From: Candidatus Moraniibacteriota bacterium
GTDB taxonomy: Bacteria; Patescibacteriota; Minisyncoccia; CAIUEV01; JAHKAQ01
DNA length: 47,643 nucleotides
Direction of reading: 5' to 3'
Assembly: GCA_014729725.1 (NCBI GenBank)
Contig: WJJL01000060.1
Coordinates: forward strand, 1 to 47,643
Shown here: one piece after another, positions 17,184 through 25,706 of the stretch
How the letters are laid out: each line of letters opens with the position of its first letter
Position numbering within the stretch: the first letter of the stretch is position 1
Program-made: the position numbers and the translations under genes
The notes under the pieces: generated by a model
Database searches by the model: none
What the model was told of the DNA's origin: nothing
The model's input: the letters and a program-made list of their open reading frames with translations, nothing else

Positions 17184-18296
17184 TTAATTTTTGCTTTGAT
17201 TTATCAAGTTTTTTAAAATTTTTTCTCTTTGTTTTTTTTGGCTCCAATCAACCGGATCTCCCAATTTAAAAGCTTTGGTTCCGGGACGGGGGGAGTATTT
17301 GTTTAAAAAAGCTTGATAGAATTTTACTTTTTTAAAAACTTTAACTGTACGGTTGAAATCTTTTTGAGTTTCGCCGGGAAAACCTATGATAATATCTGTG
17401 GAAAATTTGACTTTGGGGATTTTGGCTTTGATTTTTTCAATTAAATTTAAGTAATGTTTTTTTGTGTATGGACGATTCATGGCTTTTAAGATTTTGTCGC
17501 TGCCGGATTGTACAGGAAGGTGGATTGATTTTGAAATATTTTTATTTTCATAAATCACCTTAATTAACTCATCGCTAAAGTCTTTTGGATGAGACGTTAG
17601 AAAATCAAATTTGATTTTGGGAAATTTTTTCGCCAATTTGTCTAATAATTTCGGAAAGTCAAAGTCTTTAAATTTATAACTGTTTACATTTTGGCCAAGT
17701 AAGGTTACTTTTTGGCAGTTGTAATAAAAAGCTTTACGGATTTCATCTATAATCTGACCGGGGTTTCTGGAAACTTCACGGCCTCTGGCATAGGGAACCA
17801 CACAGTAAGAGCAAAAATTATTGCAGCCGGTCATAATTGGGACAAAAATTGAATCTTTATCTCTATATTCGGGGTCTATGGAAAAATAATGGCAGTTGAT
17901 TTTTTTTGAGCCGTTTTTTTTGAATTGCTTGTTGTTTTGATTGGCTTTTTCAAGTTTTTCAAAATCCTTTTTGTTTAACAAAAAGAAATCTTGAATCGAA
18001 ACAAACAAATCAACTTTTGGGCTTATTTTTGTGATAACATCCTTTCTTTTGGACAAGCACCCTGTAATTATGATTTTAATTTCGGGATGTTTTTTTCTGA
18101 TATTATGGACTTGCCCAAACATTCTGTTTTCAGCGCTTTGTCTTACGCCACAGGTGTTAAAAATCACCAAATCCGAGTCTTTTATAAGATTTTCTTTTTT
18201 TAAACCAAGGTTTTTTTCCAGAAAACTTGTAATTCGTTGCGAATCCGAAAAGTTCATTTGGCAACCAAGGGTTTTTAAATAGAATTTTTCGATCAT
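17184..18296 (-). CDS. miaB: tRNA-2-methylthio-N6-isopentenyladenosine synthase MiaB, TRAM domain absent
   Basis: Radical SAM methylthiotransferase that modifies A37 of tRNAs reading codons starting with U. The N-terminal UPF0004 domain has the auxiliary-cluster cysteines 12, 49 and 80 (LGCQMN, FNTCGVR, ITGC). The radical SAM cluster is C158-x3-C162-x2-C165 (CNNFCSYC), followed by VVPYARGREVSR. LGCQMN and the overall pattern favour MiaB over MtaB or RimO. At 370 residues it ends right after RPGTKAF and a short helix, so the C-terminal RNA-binding TRAM domain (about 60 residues) is missing. It lies 6 bases after thrS on the same strand, so the two are probably one transcript under the thrS leader. 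Confidence 0.9.
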   Translation of the reverse strand: MIEKFYLKTLGCQMNFSDSQRITSFLEKNLGLKKENLIKDSDLVIFNTCGVRQSAENRMFGQVHNIRKKHPEIKIIITGCLSKRKDVITKISPKVDLFVSIQDFFLLNKKDFEKLEKANQNNKQFKKNGSKKINCHYFSIDPEYRDKDSIFVPIMTGCNNFCSYCVVPYARGREVSRNPGQIIDEIRKAFYYNCQKVTLLGQNVNSYKFKDFDFPKLLDKLAKKFPKIKFDFLTSHPKDFSDELIKVIYENKNISKSIHLPVQSGSDKILKAMNRPYTKKHYLNLIEKIKAKIPKVKFSTDIIIGFPGETQKDFNRTVKVFKKVKFYQAFLNKYSPRPGTKAFKLGDPVDWSQKKQREKILKNLINQSKN

Positions 18297-18302
18297 TTGG
18301 AG

Positions 18303-20060
18303 TTATTTATAATCAGCAACTTGATTTTTCACTCTATTGATAAAAACAGTTAGCTTTACGGCCCCTTCATTGCCTTTTTCTCTTGATCTAACAGATACTT
18401 TCAGGGATTTTTCTTCTTTTTGACCAACAATTAGCATATAGGGGATTTTTTGTTTTTGAGCTTCTCGGATTTTTTTACCCAGAGAATCGTCAGTGTTATC
18501 TGTTTCTGATCTAATTTCTTCACTAAACAGTCTTTTTTTTACCTGATTGGCATAAGCATTAAATTTTTCCGATACAGGAATAATCATAACCTGAATCGGA
18601 GAAAGCCAAACCGGGAAGGCTCCGGCGTAATATTCTATAAAAAAAGCAAAAAATCTTTCAAAAGATCCGATAAGCGCTCTGTGAATCACAAAAGGTCTTT
18701 GCTTGTTACCCTTTTTATCAATGTAATTTAAGTCAAAACTTTCCGGAAGGTTAAAGTCAATCTGGTTGGTGCCAATCGAATCTTCTTTACCAAAAACATT
18801 TATCGCCTGAACATCTATTTTGGGACCATAGAAAGCAGCCTCGTTTTCCTCTTCATAGAATTTGACCTTGTTTTTTTTCAAAGTTTTTCTCATTACTTCC
18901 TGGGCCCAGTCCCATCTTTCTTTAGGCCCCACATATTTTGATTTATCGTCTCCTCCAAGAGAAAGTCGGTATTTATAATCTTTAAAACCAACATCTTTAA
19001 AAAATTTTTCAAATAATTCTATTACTTCCATAAACTCATCTTCCAATTGGTCGGGAGTGCAAAAAATATGAGCGTCGTTTTGAGTGAACCCCCGGACTCT
19101 TTGTAATCCGTGAAGCTCTCCGGATTTTTCATATCTGTGTACGGTGCCGAATTCTCCCATTTTAAAAGGTAAGTCTCTGTAGCTTCTGGGCTTCATATTG
19201 TAAATCATCATTTCAGCCGGACAATTCATCGGTTTTAAATAAAAAGTCTCATTATCAATTTCCAGAGGGCTATACATAGAATCTTTATAAAATTTTAAAT
19301 GACCAGAGGTTTCAAAAAGTTCTTTTTTATTGATTACCGGAGTTAAAACATGGGTATAACCGTAAAATCTTTCCATTTTTATCATATAATCTTCCAAAAT
19401 TCTTCTGATGGTATAACCTTTGGGTAGCCAGACAGGAAGCCCTTGGCCTATTTGTGGAAATATTGCGAAAAGCTCCAGTTCTTTTCCCAGTTTTCTATGA
19501 TTTCTTTTTTGAGCTTCTTCCAGTATTTTTAATTTTTTGGCCAGCTCTTCTTTGGAATTAAAAACCACTCCGTAAATTCGGCTAAGCATTTTATTTTTTT
19601 CATCTCCTTTCCAGTAAGCGCCGGCCAATCTCAACAGTTTGAAAGCTCCTGGATCGATTTGTTTGGTGGATTCTAAATGCGGCCCCTTGCACAAATCAAC
19701 AAAATCTCCAAGCTCGTAAAGGCTTACCTGCTTTATGTTTTTCTGATCGATTAACTCTTGAATCAACTCCACTTTATAGGGCTGGTTTTGTTTTTCAAAA
19801 TATTTTATAGCTTTTTTTGCCGGAATTTCTTTTTTTTGAAATTCAAGATTCTGGCCGATAATTTTTTTAGCTTGTTTTTCGATTTTTTTTAAATCTTTTT
19901 GAGTGATGCTTTTATCAAATTCAAAATCATAATAAAATCCATCTTCAGTAGCCGGACCAATCCCCAGTTTTGTTCCGGGAAACAACTTTATAACAGCTGC
20001 CGCTAAAACATGACCGGCTGAATGGCGTAAAATTTCGGGATCGATTTTTTTCTGGTTCAT
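18303..20060 (-). CDS. thrS: Threonyl-tRNA synthetase lacking the TGS domain
   Basis: Charges tRNA-Thr with threonine. The 585-residue protein starts directly in the editing domain (HSAGHVLAAAV, His 13 and His 17), so the N-terminal TGS domain of about 60 residues found in the E. coli enzyme is absent. The class II core has zinc ligands Cys near 278 (MNCPAEM), His near 329 (NDAHIFC) and His near 459 (FVIHRALIG), and motif 2 as FGTVHRYEKSGELHGLQRVR. The C-terminal anticodon domain starts near IQVMIIPVSEKF. The upstream region 20160-20351 holds a promoter and a T-box-like leader, so expression should rise when tRNA-Thr is uncharged. miaB follows after 6 bases. Confidence 0.95.
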   Translation of the reverse strand: MNQKKIDPEILRHSAGHVLAAAVIKLFPGTKLGIGPATEDGFYYDFEFDKSITQKDLKKIEKQAKKIIGQNLEFQKKEIPAKKAIKYFEKQNQPYKVELIQELIDQKNIKQVSLYELGDFVDLCKGPHLESTKQIDPGAFKLLRLAGAYWKGDEKNKMLSRIYGVVFNSKEELAKKLKILEEAQKRNHRKLGKELELFAIFPQIGQGLPVWLPKGYTIRRILEDYMIKMERFYGYTHVLTPVINKKELFETSGHLKFYKDSMYSPLEIDNETFYLKPMNCPAEMMIYNMKPRSYRDLPFKMGEFGTVHRYEKSGELHGLQRVRGFTQNDAHIFCTPDQLEDEFMEVIELFEKFFKDVGFKDYKYRLSLGGDDKSKYVGPKERWDWAQEVMRKTLKKNKVKFYEEENEAAFYGPKIDVQAINVFGKEDSIGTNQIDFNLPESFDLNYIDKKGNKQRPFVIHRALIGSFERFFAFFIEYYAGAFPVWLSPIQVMIIPVSEKFNAYANQVKKRLFSEEIRSETDNTDDSLGKKIREAQKQKIPYMLIVGQKEEKSLKVSVRSREKGNEGAVKLTVFINRVKNQVADYK

Positions 20061-20159
20061 AGTTTTAATTAAAAATAAAATTTAATGGATGGTTGATTGT
20101 TTTCATTTCAAGGAAAAATAAATTATTGGCGCTATCATTTACAATCTTTATAATCTAAT

Positions 20160-20306
20160 AAAAAAAGCCCAAATTTATTGTAAACCCCAAGACCCTTTCG
20201 GGCGGTTCCACTTGGGTTTCCAATTTATTTGGACTCTCTTTAAAAACACTGTCGCGATTTTATTGGCGAAAGCTAAAAGGGTGGTTAGGCCTTTATTATT
20301 GCTTTT
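20160..20306 (-). promoter_or_regulatory. Compact T-box-like riboswitch leader of thrS
   Basis: On the minus strand, 20216-20186 forms a T-box antiterminator: helix A1 CCCAAG/CTTGGG, the 7-base bulge TGGAACC (consensus UGGNACC), and helix A2 GCCC/GGGT closed by a GAAA loop. The competing terminator pairs 20203-20197 (GCCCGAA, inside A2) with 20173-20167 (TTTGGGC), followed by seven T. Upstream, 20306-20269 folds as a small stem whose 9-base loop carries ACC (20285-20283), a threonine codon that could act as specifier. Bulge position 4 is A, which would pair with a U discriminator on tRNA-Thr. Stem I is far smaller than in Firmicutes leaders, and the specifier assignment is inference. Confidence 0.72.
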
Positions 20307-20322
20307 ATTTAATTTTATAATA

Positions 20323-20351
20323 ATATTAGTTATAAATAATAAAAATGTCAA
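20323..20351 (-). promoter_or_regulatory. Promoter of the thrS leader
   Basis: On the minus strand TTGACA (20351-20346) and TAATAT (20328-20323) are separated by 17 bases. Transcription would start near 20316, giving a leader of about 255 bases before thrS that spans the T-box-like structure. Confidence 0.7.
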
Positions 20352-20387
20352 AATTTGTGAAAGGCTTAATCTTAAAGAATAAAATTT

Positions 20388-20669
20388 ATGAATCTTAAAA
20401 TTACAATTAAAAACCAACAAATTAGTCTTTTTTTAACCAAAGCTCAAAAAAATGAGATTGTTGCAAAACACAACTGGAGGGATAAAAAAGACCTTTCAAC
20501 AAGATTATTAGCAGAAATTGATAGATTACTTAAAAAATATGATTTAAAACCGACAGATTTAAAAAAAGTTGAATATTTTTGCAATATGGAAGAAAGCTAT
20601 TCAACTTATAGGATTGGCAAGAGTGTTAGTGATTGCTTAAACTATTGTTTGGAAAATTCAAATGATTAA
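20388..20669 (+). CDS. Small protein resembling the N-terminal lobe of TsaB
   Basis: This 93-residue protein aligns by eye with the first part of TsaB (YeaZ), a partner of TsaD in making the t6A base of tRNA. The stretch STRLLAEIDRLLKKYDL parallels the TsaB helix HSERLLPAIDELLKEAGL. STYRIGKSVSDCLNYCLE sits where TsaB has GSFTGLRIG followed by a helix. The Gly-rich GPGSFTG loop is degraded (NMEESYS). TsaB is normally about 220 residues, so only the dimer-forming N-terminal lobe would be left. It is divergent from thrS. t6A is made from threonine, so the placement is suggestive. The assignment rests on a short similarity, and an unrelated protein is possible. Confidence 0.45.
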   Translation: MNLKITIKNQQISLFLTKAQKNEIVAKHNWRDKKDLSTRLLAEIDRLLKKYDLKPTDLKKVEYFCNMEESYSTYRIGKSVSDCLNYCLENSND

Positions 20670-20735
20670 TTTAATTTATCAAGCAAATGGCGTTTTAGTT
20701 TCAGGTTAAAACTGTAATTTTGCAATTTTTATTAA

Positions 20736-21089
20736 TTAAGAAACTTTTTTAAAAGATACTTTGTAGCTTGGCTCATACTCGTTGTCGTATTTATCTTTTA
20801 ACTCAATGCCTTTGCCTTCCATTAAGTTATTGATAGCTAAATCGCTTAACATTTGATTCAGGTCCTTAATTTCTTCTTCGATTTTTTCCAATTCCTCAAA
20901 TCTTTGCCCCATTTGCTCTTTTACCATAACTTCAATTTGTTTTTTTTGATTTTTCAGTCTTTTTAATTCTTCCGTTATTTCTTCATATTGGGAATCGCTT
21001 TTTAAGGCGTCTTGGTATTCTTTTTTGACCTCTTTTCTTTTTTGTTTTAATTCCTGGATTTGATTAAAAATTTCCTGGATATTTTGCAT
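20736..21089 (-). CDS. Coiled-coil hypothetical protein, 117 aa
   Basis: I do not recognise a family. Residues 1-95 are almost entirely charged heptad-like helix (for example FEELEKIEEEIKDLNQML), predicting a coiled coil. The last 20 residues contain KDKYDNEYEPSYKVSFKKVS. There is no signal peptide or membrane helix, so it should be cytoplasmic. It lies 79 bases downstream of the pilin-like secreted protein gene, on the same strand, and may be the last gene of the T4SS operon. An AT-rich gap separates it from the convergent TsaB-like gene. Confidence 0.55.
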   Translation of the reverse strand: MQNIQEIFNQIQELKQKRKEVKKEYQDALKSDSQYEEITEELKRLKNQKKQIEVMVKEQMGQRFEELEKIEEEIKDLNQMLSDLAINNLMEGKGIELKDKYDNEYEPSYKVSFKKVS

Positions 21090-21168
21090 TTTTGACTATT
21101 AAGGGTTAATTATTTTGAATTATGAACAATAATTTATTCAAAGAAGAAATTATTTGGCCGGTTTTGGA

Positions 21169-22257
21169 CTACATACTTGTTTCGGGAATGTTTGGATCCT
21201 GAGAGCGAGAGGGGATATAAGAACCTCCTCCCATATCAACCTCAGTGGGGTATTCAGGGTCGCCGTATTGATCGTCTTCTAAAGTTTTTTCAGGTTCTGC
21301 ATTTTGATTTTCTGGATTTTCGGCTTGTTTTTGGGGGGATTCATTTTTAGCCCCAGACTCAGCTCCTCCGCCCCCACCTCCGCCTTTGGGATCTACTAAA
21401 TTTACCAGTTCGATATTAATAATTCTAAGCAGTAAATAGGCACTTACTATAATAATTACTCCGACCAAGGCCGCAAACATTGTTTTTTTGGCTTCCGAAG
21501 TCAAGGAAGTGTTTCCGGCTGCGGTTAAATATTGAAAGCCGCCGACCATAAACATTACAACTCCGAAAACTCCCACCACATAAACCAACAATTTATATAT
21601 CACATCAATATATTCAACTATGCTGGTATATTTTTTTTTAGTGCTTCCGCCGGGAAAACTAAAACCCTGTTCCGGTGTCCACCCCCAACCTCCTGAAGCT
21701 ACATTCATAGCTGATCCGCCTCCGTCTCCGCCTCCGTCTCCGCCTCCGCCTCCATATTTTTCTTCAAGGAGCTTAGCACGCTCTTCAATAGTTATGCCGT
21801 CAACTTTCATGTCTTCCTCATTACGCCATATTTCAGTAGCGTATGTCGCCCCGTCTCTGGGTTTTGCGGTTCCGTTTTTAATTTTATCATATTCGGTGCA
21901 ATGAGTTTTACTCCAATCTTGCATATGAATCGGACCTCTTTGAGGTTGACCTGTAGGTTTACCATCTTCTCCCAGCGGCCAAGCGAAGGCTATATGGGTA
22001 CCAGCAGGTGCGTTGCAGTACATAGCGGTCAAATAATCGGTTTTTTCGCCGTCTTTTTCCACTTCGACAATATTTCCCGAAGTCGGGACAAACTCCTCTT
22101 CGGATCTAGTGTTATATTCTTCCGGAAGTGTGTAATAATCCAGGTGGTCTCTCCAGTCAAAGCCCTCGGGAACAGCCAAAATCTTTTTTGAAAAAAAACT
22201 AAAAAAAACTATAGATATAAGACCGATTAATAAAATTTTTCTTGATTTTTTTTTCAT
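21169..22257 (-). CDS. Secreted or membrane protein with a T4SS-pilin-like helix pair
   Basis: The 362-residue protein begins with a signal peptide (KILLIGLISIVFFSFFSKKILA). An extracytoplasmic domain of about 150 residues with cysteines follows (MYCNAPAGTHIAF, KTHCTEYD), then a Gly/Asp-rich stretch. The pair of membrane helices at about 225-285 (LVYVVGVFGVVMFMVGGFQY, then TAAGNTSL, then a second helix) resembles the VirB2/TrbC-like pilins at 40.2-42.7 kb. The C-terminus is a Gly/Asn/Pro-rich tail. It is encoded 102 bases after VirB4, so it is probably a structural or adhesive part of the same machine. The extracytoplasmic domain is not recognised. Confidence 0.65.
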   Translation of the reverse strand: MKKKSRKILLIGLISIVFFSFFSKKILAVPEGFDWRDHLDYYTLPEEYNTRSEEEFVPTSGNIVEVEKDGEKTDYLTAMYCNAPAGTHIAFAWPLGEDGKPTGQPQRGPIHMQDWSKTHCTEYDKIKNGTAKPRDGATYATEIWRNEEDMKVDGITIEERAKLLEEKYGGGGGDGGGDGGGSAMNVASGGWGWTPEQGFSFPGGSTKKKYTSIVEYIDVIYKLLVYVVGVFGVVMFMVGGFQYLTAAGNTSLTSEAKKTMFAALVGVIIIVSAYLLLRIINIELVNLVDPKGGGGGGGAESGAKNESPQKQAENPENQNAEPEKTLEDDQYGDPEYPTEVDMGGGSYIPSRSQDPNIPETSM

Positions 22258-22359
22258 TTTGATTTAATAAGGATAACCTGAACTTTAAAATTATTTTAGC
22301 CAGGAAAATATTACTGAGATTAATTTTATTATAATTAAATAAAAGAAAACTGTAAATTA

Positions 22360-24225
22360 TTATTTATATTTTTCCGGACCGGTCAAGTCTTTTTTGGCCT
22401 TGGCGATCTCTATTAGCTGAGCGGGGTTAGAGGTAATGATTTGATCTTCGGTATAAGAGGCCACAATTTTTATAGCTGCGTGTTTTAGGCCGGCAAAAAA
22501 TATTCCTTCTCCAACGCTGCTTTCCAAAAGTAGGAACTTTTCCTGATCCGTTAAATAAAAAGTTTCTGAAACAATATCAATCGAGGAAGGCGACTGTTTC
22601 AACAACAGTTGAATGGATGAATTGGAAATTATGGGTTTGCCGTAGCGGGAGTTAATAAAATCGGTGACATCCTGGGTTATGGTGGTTAAGCCGGTATAGT
22701 ATTTCCTGCATCTTTTGGCGATTTGAAACATAAAATTTCCAGCGTCTTCGTGCACCATCATAATCCAGGCTTCATCAACTACCAGCAAGCGTTTTTTGAG
22801 TTCGGAACGAATTTGATTCCAAATATATTGCAATACCAGATACATTGCCACAGGCCGTAAAATTTCCTCCATATCTCGAATATTAAAAACGATCAATTGA
22901 TTGTTTAGTTTTACATTGGTTTGTTTGTTTAAAAAACCGGCAAAGGTTCCCTGAGTATATTTTTCCAATCTGATTGCCAAATCTTCTCCGCCGCTCATAT
23001 TTCTTAAAACATCATATAGCAAAGAAAGAGTTGGCGGATCTTGAGCCGCCTGTTCAAAATTGCTGGATTGGGGATTGATATCTTTTACCGCATAGGTCTC
23101 TCTAATAGCTCTATCCAAAATCGAATCTTCCTCAGGAGTAATATTGCCCAAGATTATTTTCATAAGACCTAAAATGTTGGCGATATTTCCTCTTAAAATA
23201 TCTTCCGGGTCGTCTTCTTCTCCAAATTTAGGTAGGTCAAAAGGATTGATATTGTTAGGGGAGCTAAGAGAGATTTTTACAAAAGTTCCCCCTACCGCGT
23301 CGCAAAGCTGTCGGTATTCTTTTTCCGGATCAATGACAATTACTTGGGCTCCCAACATCATTGAACGCAGAATTTCCAGTTTGCAGGCATAGGATTTTCC
23401 GGCTCCGGATTTAGCAAAGACCACCAGATTGGCGTTTTCCATTTTAAATCTATCAAACAGAATCAAGCTGTTATTGTGACGGTTGATACCGTAAAGAATT
23501 CCATCGTTGGAACTTAAATTTGAAGAAACAAAGGGAAAGGAAGTGGAAAGAGGGGAGGTGTTTAAATTGTTGGCGACATTTAATTCGTCGTTAGCTAAAG
23601 GAACTGTTGAAGCAAAGCCTTGCTCCATTCTAAAAACCGCTGGCTTTAAATAGACCAAACGGGCTTCCATCAAGGCTTCAATAGAGGATTCCATGTCGTC
23701 GAGCTCTTTTTTGGTTCCTCCATAAATTGTTAAGTATATTCCAAACCTAAAGAATCTTTCCACGCCTTGCTGTAATCTATCTCTTAACTCTTCTATATCC
23801 TGTAGAGAAGTTTCCAGCATCGGATCTCTTATTTTACCGGCTTGCGCTTCCAAAGTCATCCTGGACTGTACTTGAGTTGCGGTTTTTCTAAGCGATTTTA
23901 AAATTACATTGGTGTCAGCCGGATGGATGAACATGGAAATATCCATCATTTTGTCCATATTGATAATCGGAGAAAACCAGCCGGTTTGAAGATATCTGGG
24001 AAATGTTACGATAAACAAGGTTTTTACAAACCTGTCACCTACCCTCAAAAAGGAAGGCGATATACTAAAAGAAGCTGGAGCGATTAAATCTTTAACCGTA
24101 GCCAGACCTTCTTGATAAATCTTTTGAGGGTCATATTGTTGCGAGCTTGAGGGTTTATTTTTTTTTAAAATTCCCATCAACTTAGTCAATGTATTTTGTT
24201 TTCTCCTTCTTGGGTGATTAGCCAT
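22360..24225 (-). CDS. virB4: VirB4/TraC-type conjugation ATPase
   Basis: This 621-residue AAA-like ATPase powers assembly and transport in type IV secretion systems and sits at the inner face of the membrane. Walker A is AKSGAGKS near residues 271-278. Walker B is LLVVDEAWIMM near 480. Conserved elements between and after them include VIDPEKEYRQL, TTITQDVTDF and LLKQSP. The N-terminal domain (1-240) is shorter than in full VirB4, and the upstream gene, overlapping by 8 bases, seems to supply more of it. The order PrgI, TraC-like, VirB4 is common in Patescibacteria. VirB4 with pilin-like proteins but no relaxase or VirD4 nearby suggests protein export, pilus assembly or DNA uptake more than conjugation. 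Confidence 0.9.
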   Translation of the reverse strand: MANHPRRRKQNTLTKLMGILKKNKPSSSQQYDPQKIYQEGLATVKDLIAPASFSISPSFLRVGDRFVKTLFIVTFPRYLQTGWFSPIINMDKMMDISMFIHPADTNVILKSLRKTATQVQSRMTLEAQAGKIRDPMLETSLQDIEELRDRLQQGVERFFRFGIYLTIYGGTKKELDDMESSIEALMEARLVYLKPAVFRMEQGFASTVPLANDELNVANNLNTSPLSTSFPFVSSNLSSNDGILYGINRHNNSLILFDRFKMENANLVVFAKSGAGKSYACKLEILRSMMLGAQVIVIDPEKEYRQLCDAVGGTFVKISLSSPNNINPFDLPKFGEEDDPEDILRGNIANILGLMKIILGNITPEEDSILDRAIRETYAVKDINPQSSNFEQAAQDPPTLSLLYDVLRNMSGGEDLAIRLEKYTQGTFAGFLNKQTNVKLNNQLIVFNIRDMEEILRPVAMYLVLQYIWNQIRSELKKRLLVVDEAWIMMVHEDAGNFMFQIAKRCRKYYTGLTTITQDVTDFINSRYGKPIISNSSIQLLLKQSPSSIDIVSETFYLTDQEKFLLLESSVGEGIFFAGLKHAAIKIVASYTEDQIITSNPAQLIEIAKAKKDLTGPEKYK

Positions 24226-24928
24226 ATAAAGATGTGTTAATTGCTATTTTTTCTACCGGAGCCATTCCTAATTTTTCGATCGGATCAGGATTATAAATAG
24301 AATAATATAATTCGATTAACTCTTGGGTGTTTAAAGGGATCATTCTAACGCCGATACCGTTTAAACCATACTGAATATGCTCTATTCTTTGCCAAATTTG
24401 ATCTTTATAAACCTCGAATTGTTTTTTGTTTTGACTTAGAATGGTTCGCTTGGGGGTGAAAATTTCAAATATTCTTTGGGTGATGGTTCCTTTTTGGTTT
24501 TCCACTGGCGAAAAAGGAACCACTATATAAAAATTTTTATTTACAATATCAGTCATTTTTCCGATATTGCTGATATATTCGATATAATCTTCCATTTGAA
24601 GATGAAGCAGCTCATTGGTTTGCTCTCTGGAAAGTTTTTGTAATTTGGCTATGTAGTTGTTTAAATTGACTTTTCTGGAATTTATCTGTATCTGGACCGG
24701 AAAATCCAGGGAATTTAGGAAATTTTGATAATAGGAAATAATCGCGTCCTGTTCCTCAATGGATTTTAGTTCAAAATTAATGGAAGAAACCATTAAAACC
24801 ATCCGCAGCGCACCGTTTTTCAAAATCACTATTCCGTCTTTAATTTCCTCAATATCTAAAAATTTTTGAGTGCTTTCGGATTTTTTTTTGTTTTTAATTA
24901 AATCTTTGGAATGTAGTTTTTCGGTCAT
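24218..24928 (-). CDS. TraC-like / VirB4 N-terminal-domain protein
   Basis: The 236-residue cytoplasmic protein has the alpha-beta pattern of a VirB4 N-terminal domain without the ATPase: DGIVILKNGALRMVLMVSSINFELKS early, split here as GIVILKNGALRMVL and SSINFELKS. It then has a helical region (EQTNELLHLQMEDYIEYI) and a strand FYIVVPFSP. Its stop overlaps the VirB4 start by 8 bases, and its start directly abuts the PrgI stop. This suggests tight coupling and a complex in which it acts as the missing front part of VirB4. It is not an obvious frameshift product, because both proteins have complete-looking ends. Confidence 0.7.
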   Translation of the reverse strand: MTEKLHSKDLIKNKKKSESTQKFLDIEEIKDGIVILKNGALRMVLMVSSINFELKSIEEQDAIISYYQNFLNSLDFPVQIQINSRKVNLNNYIAKLQKLSREQTNELLHLQMEDYIEYISNIGKMTDIVNKNFYIVVPFSPVENQKGTITQRIFEIFTPKRTILSQNKKQFEVYKDQIWQRIEHIQYGLNGIGVRMIPLNTQELIELYYSIYNPDPIEKLGMAPVEKIAINTSLYG

Positions 24929-25591
24929 TTATTGATATAAATTATTTTTGCTTATATTTAGCTCTTCGACTTGCTTTATGTTTTGATTGGTTTTGTTTTT
25001 TAAAGCTTTTTCAATATTTGGTTTTTTATTTTTGGGTTGATTTTGCTGCTTGGCTTTAAAGTTTGTTTGGGAAGGGTTTATTTTGTCTTGCGAGTTTGTC
25101 TTGCGAGTTTTATTATAATTTATCTTATTCTGTAAGGTCTGAGAGGGCTTATTTTGAACTTGCGGACTTTGATTAATAACGGCATCATCAAAAATATTGC
25201 CCTGGGTATCCAAAACATTGGCTAACTCCTCCACTGTTTTATCAGGAAACTGTTTTTTGACAATTACTATTTCGTCTTGTTTTTTTGTTTTTTTCTTGGA
25301 TTTGAAGGGAGCTTTCCCTCTTTCCCAGAAATATTCTTTTCCTTTGAACAAATACATAAAAAAGTTACCGGTAAAAGAAAACATACTTTGGCCATAAGGT
25401 CGAATAAAAGCAAAAACCACAGCGGTTCCTCCGATAAAAACCACAAAGATCAAAAAAAGCGAAAAATCCACAAATTGATAAACAACATATAAAAGTCCGG
25501 CCGCCCCCATAATCCAAAGAAATTGTTTTGCGGTTAAAGATCCTATTATGGTGTCTTCTATATCAACATTTTGAGGCACTTTATATCTCAT
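24929..25591 (-). CDS. PrgI family membrane protein
   Basis: The 220-residue protein opens with YKVPQNVDIEDTIIGSLTAK and then FLWIMGAAGLLYVVY, the pattern of PrgI-family T4SS proteins. Two membrane helices lie at about 25-75. The conserved GKEYFWERG-type segment follows near 92, and then comes a long Lys/Gln/Asn-rich, disordered cytoplasmic tail (about 105-220). PrgI-like proteins sit at the inner membrane next to VirB4 and are functionally similar to VirB3. The gene abuts the TraC-like gene with no gap. A 115-base AT-rich gap before it could hold a promoter, though none is convincing. Confidence 0.8.
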   Translation of the reverse strand: MRYKVPQNVDIEDTIIGSLTAKQFLWIMGAAGLLYVVYQFVDFSLFLIFVVFIGGTAVVFAFIRPYGQSMFSFTGNFFMYLFKGKEYFWERGKAPFKSKKKTKKQDEIVIVKKQFPDKTVEELANVLDTQGNIFDDAVINQSPQVQNKPSQTLQNKINYNKTRKTNSQDKINPSQTNFKAKQQNQPKNKKPNIEKALKNKTNQNIKQVEELNISKNNLYQ

Positions 25592-25706
25592 GGAAAATTA
25601 ATTAATTAATGATTGCTGGTTAATTTGAGTTTTATCACTAAATTCACACAATTTAAGGCAAAATACAATAATCACTAATCTTAAATTATGGATAGTGTTT
25701 CAGGTT

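Noticed and set aside
21620-21904. Proline-rich plus-strand frame opposite the pilin-like secreted protein
   Set aside because: The Pro run is the antisense of Gly codons in the real minus-strand gene.
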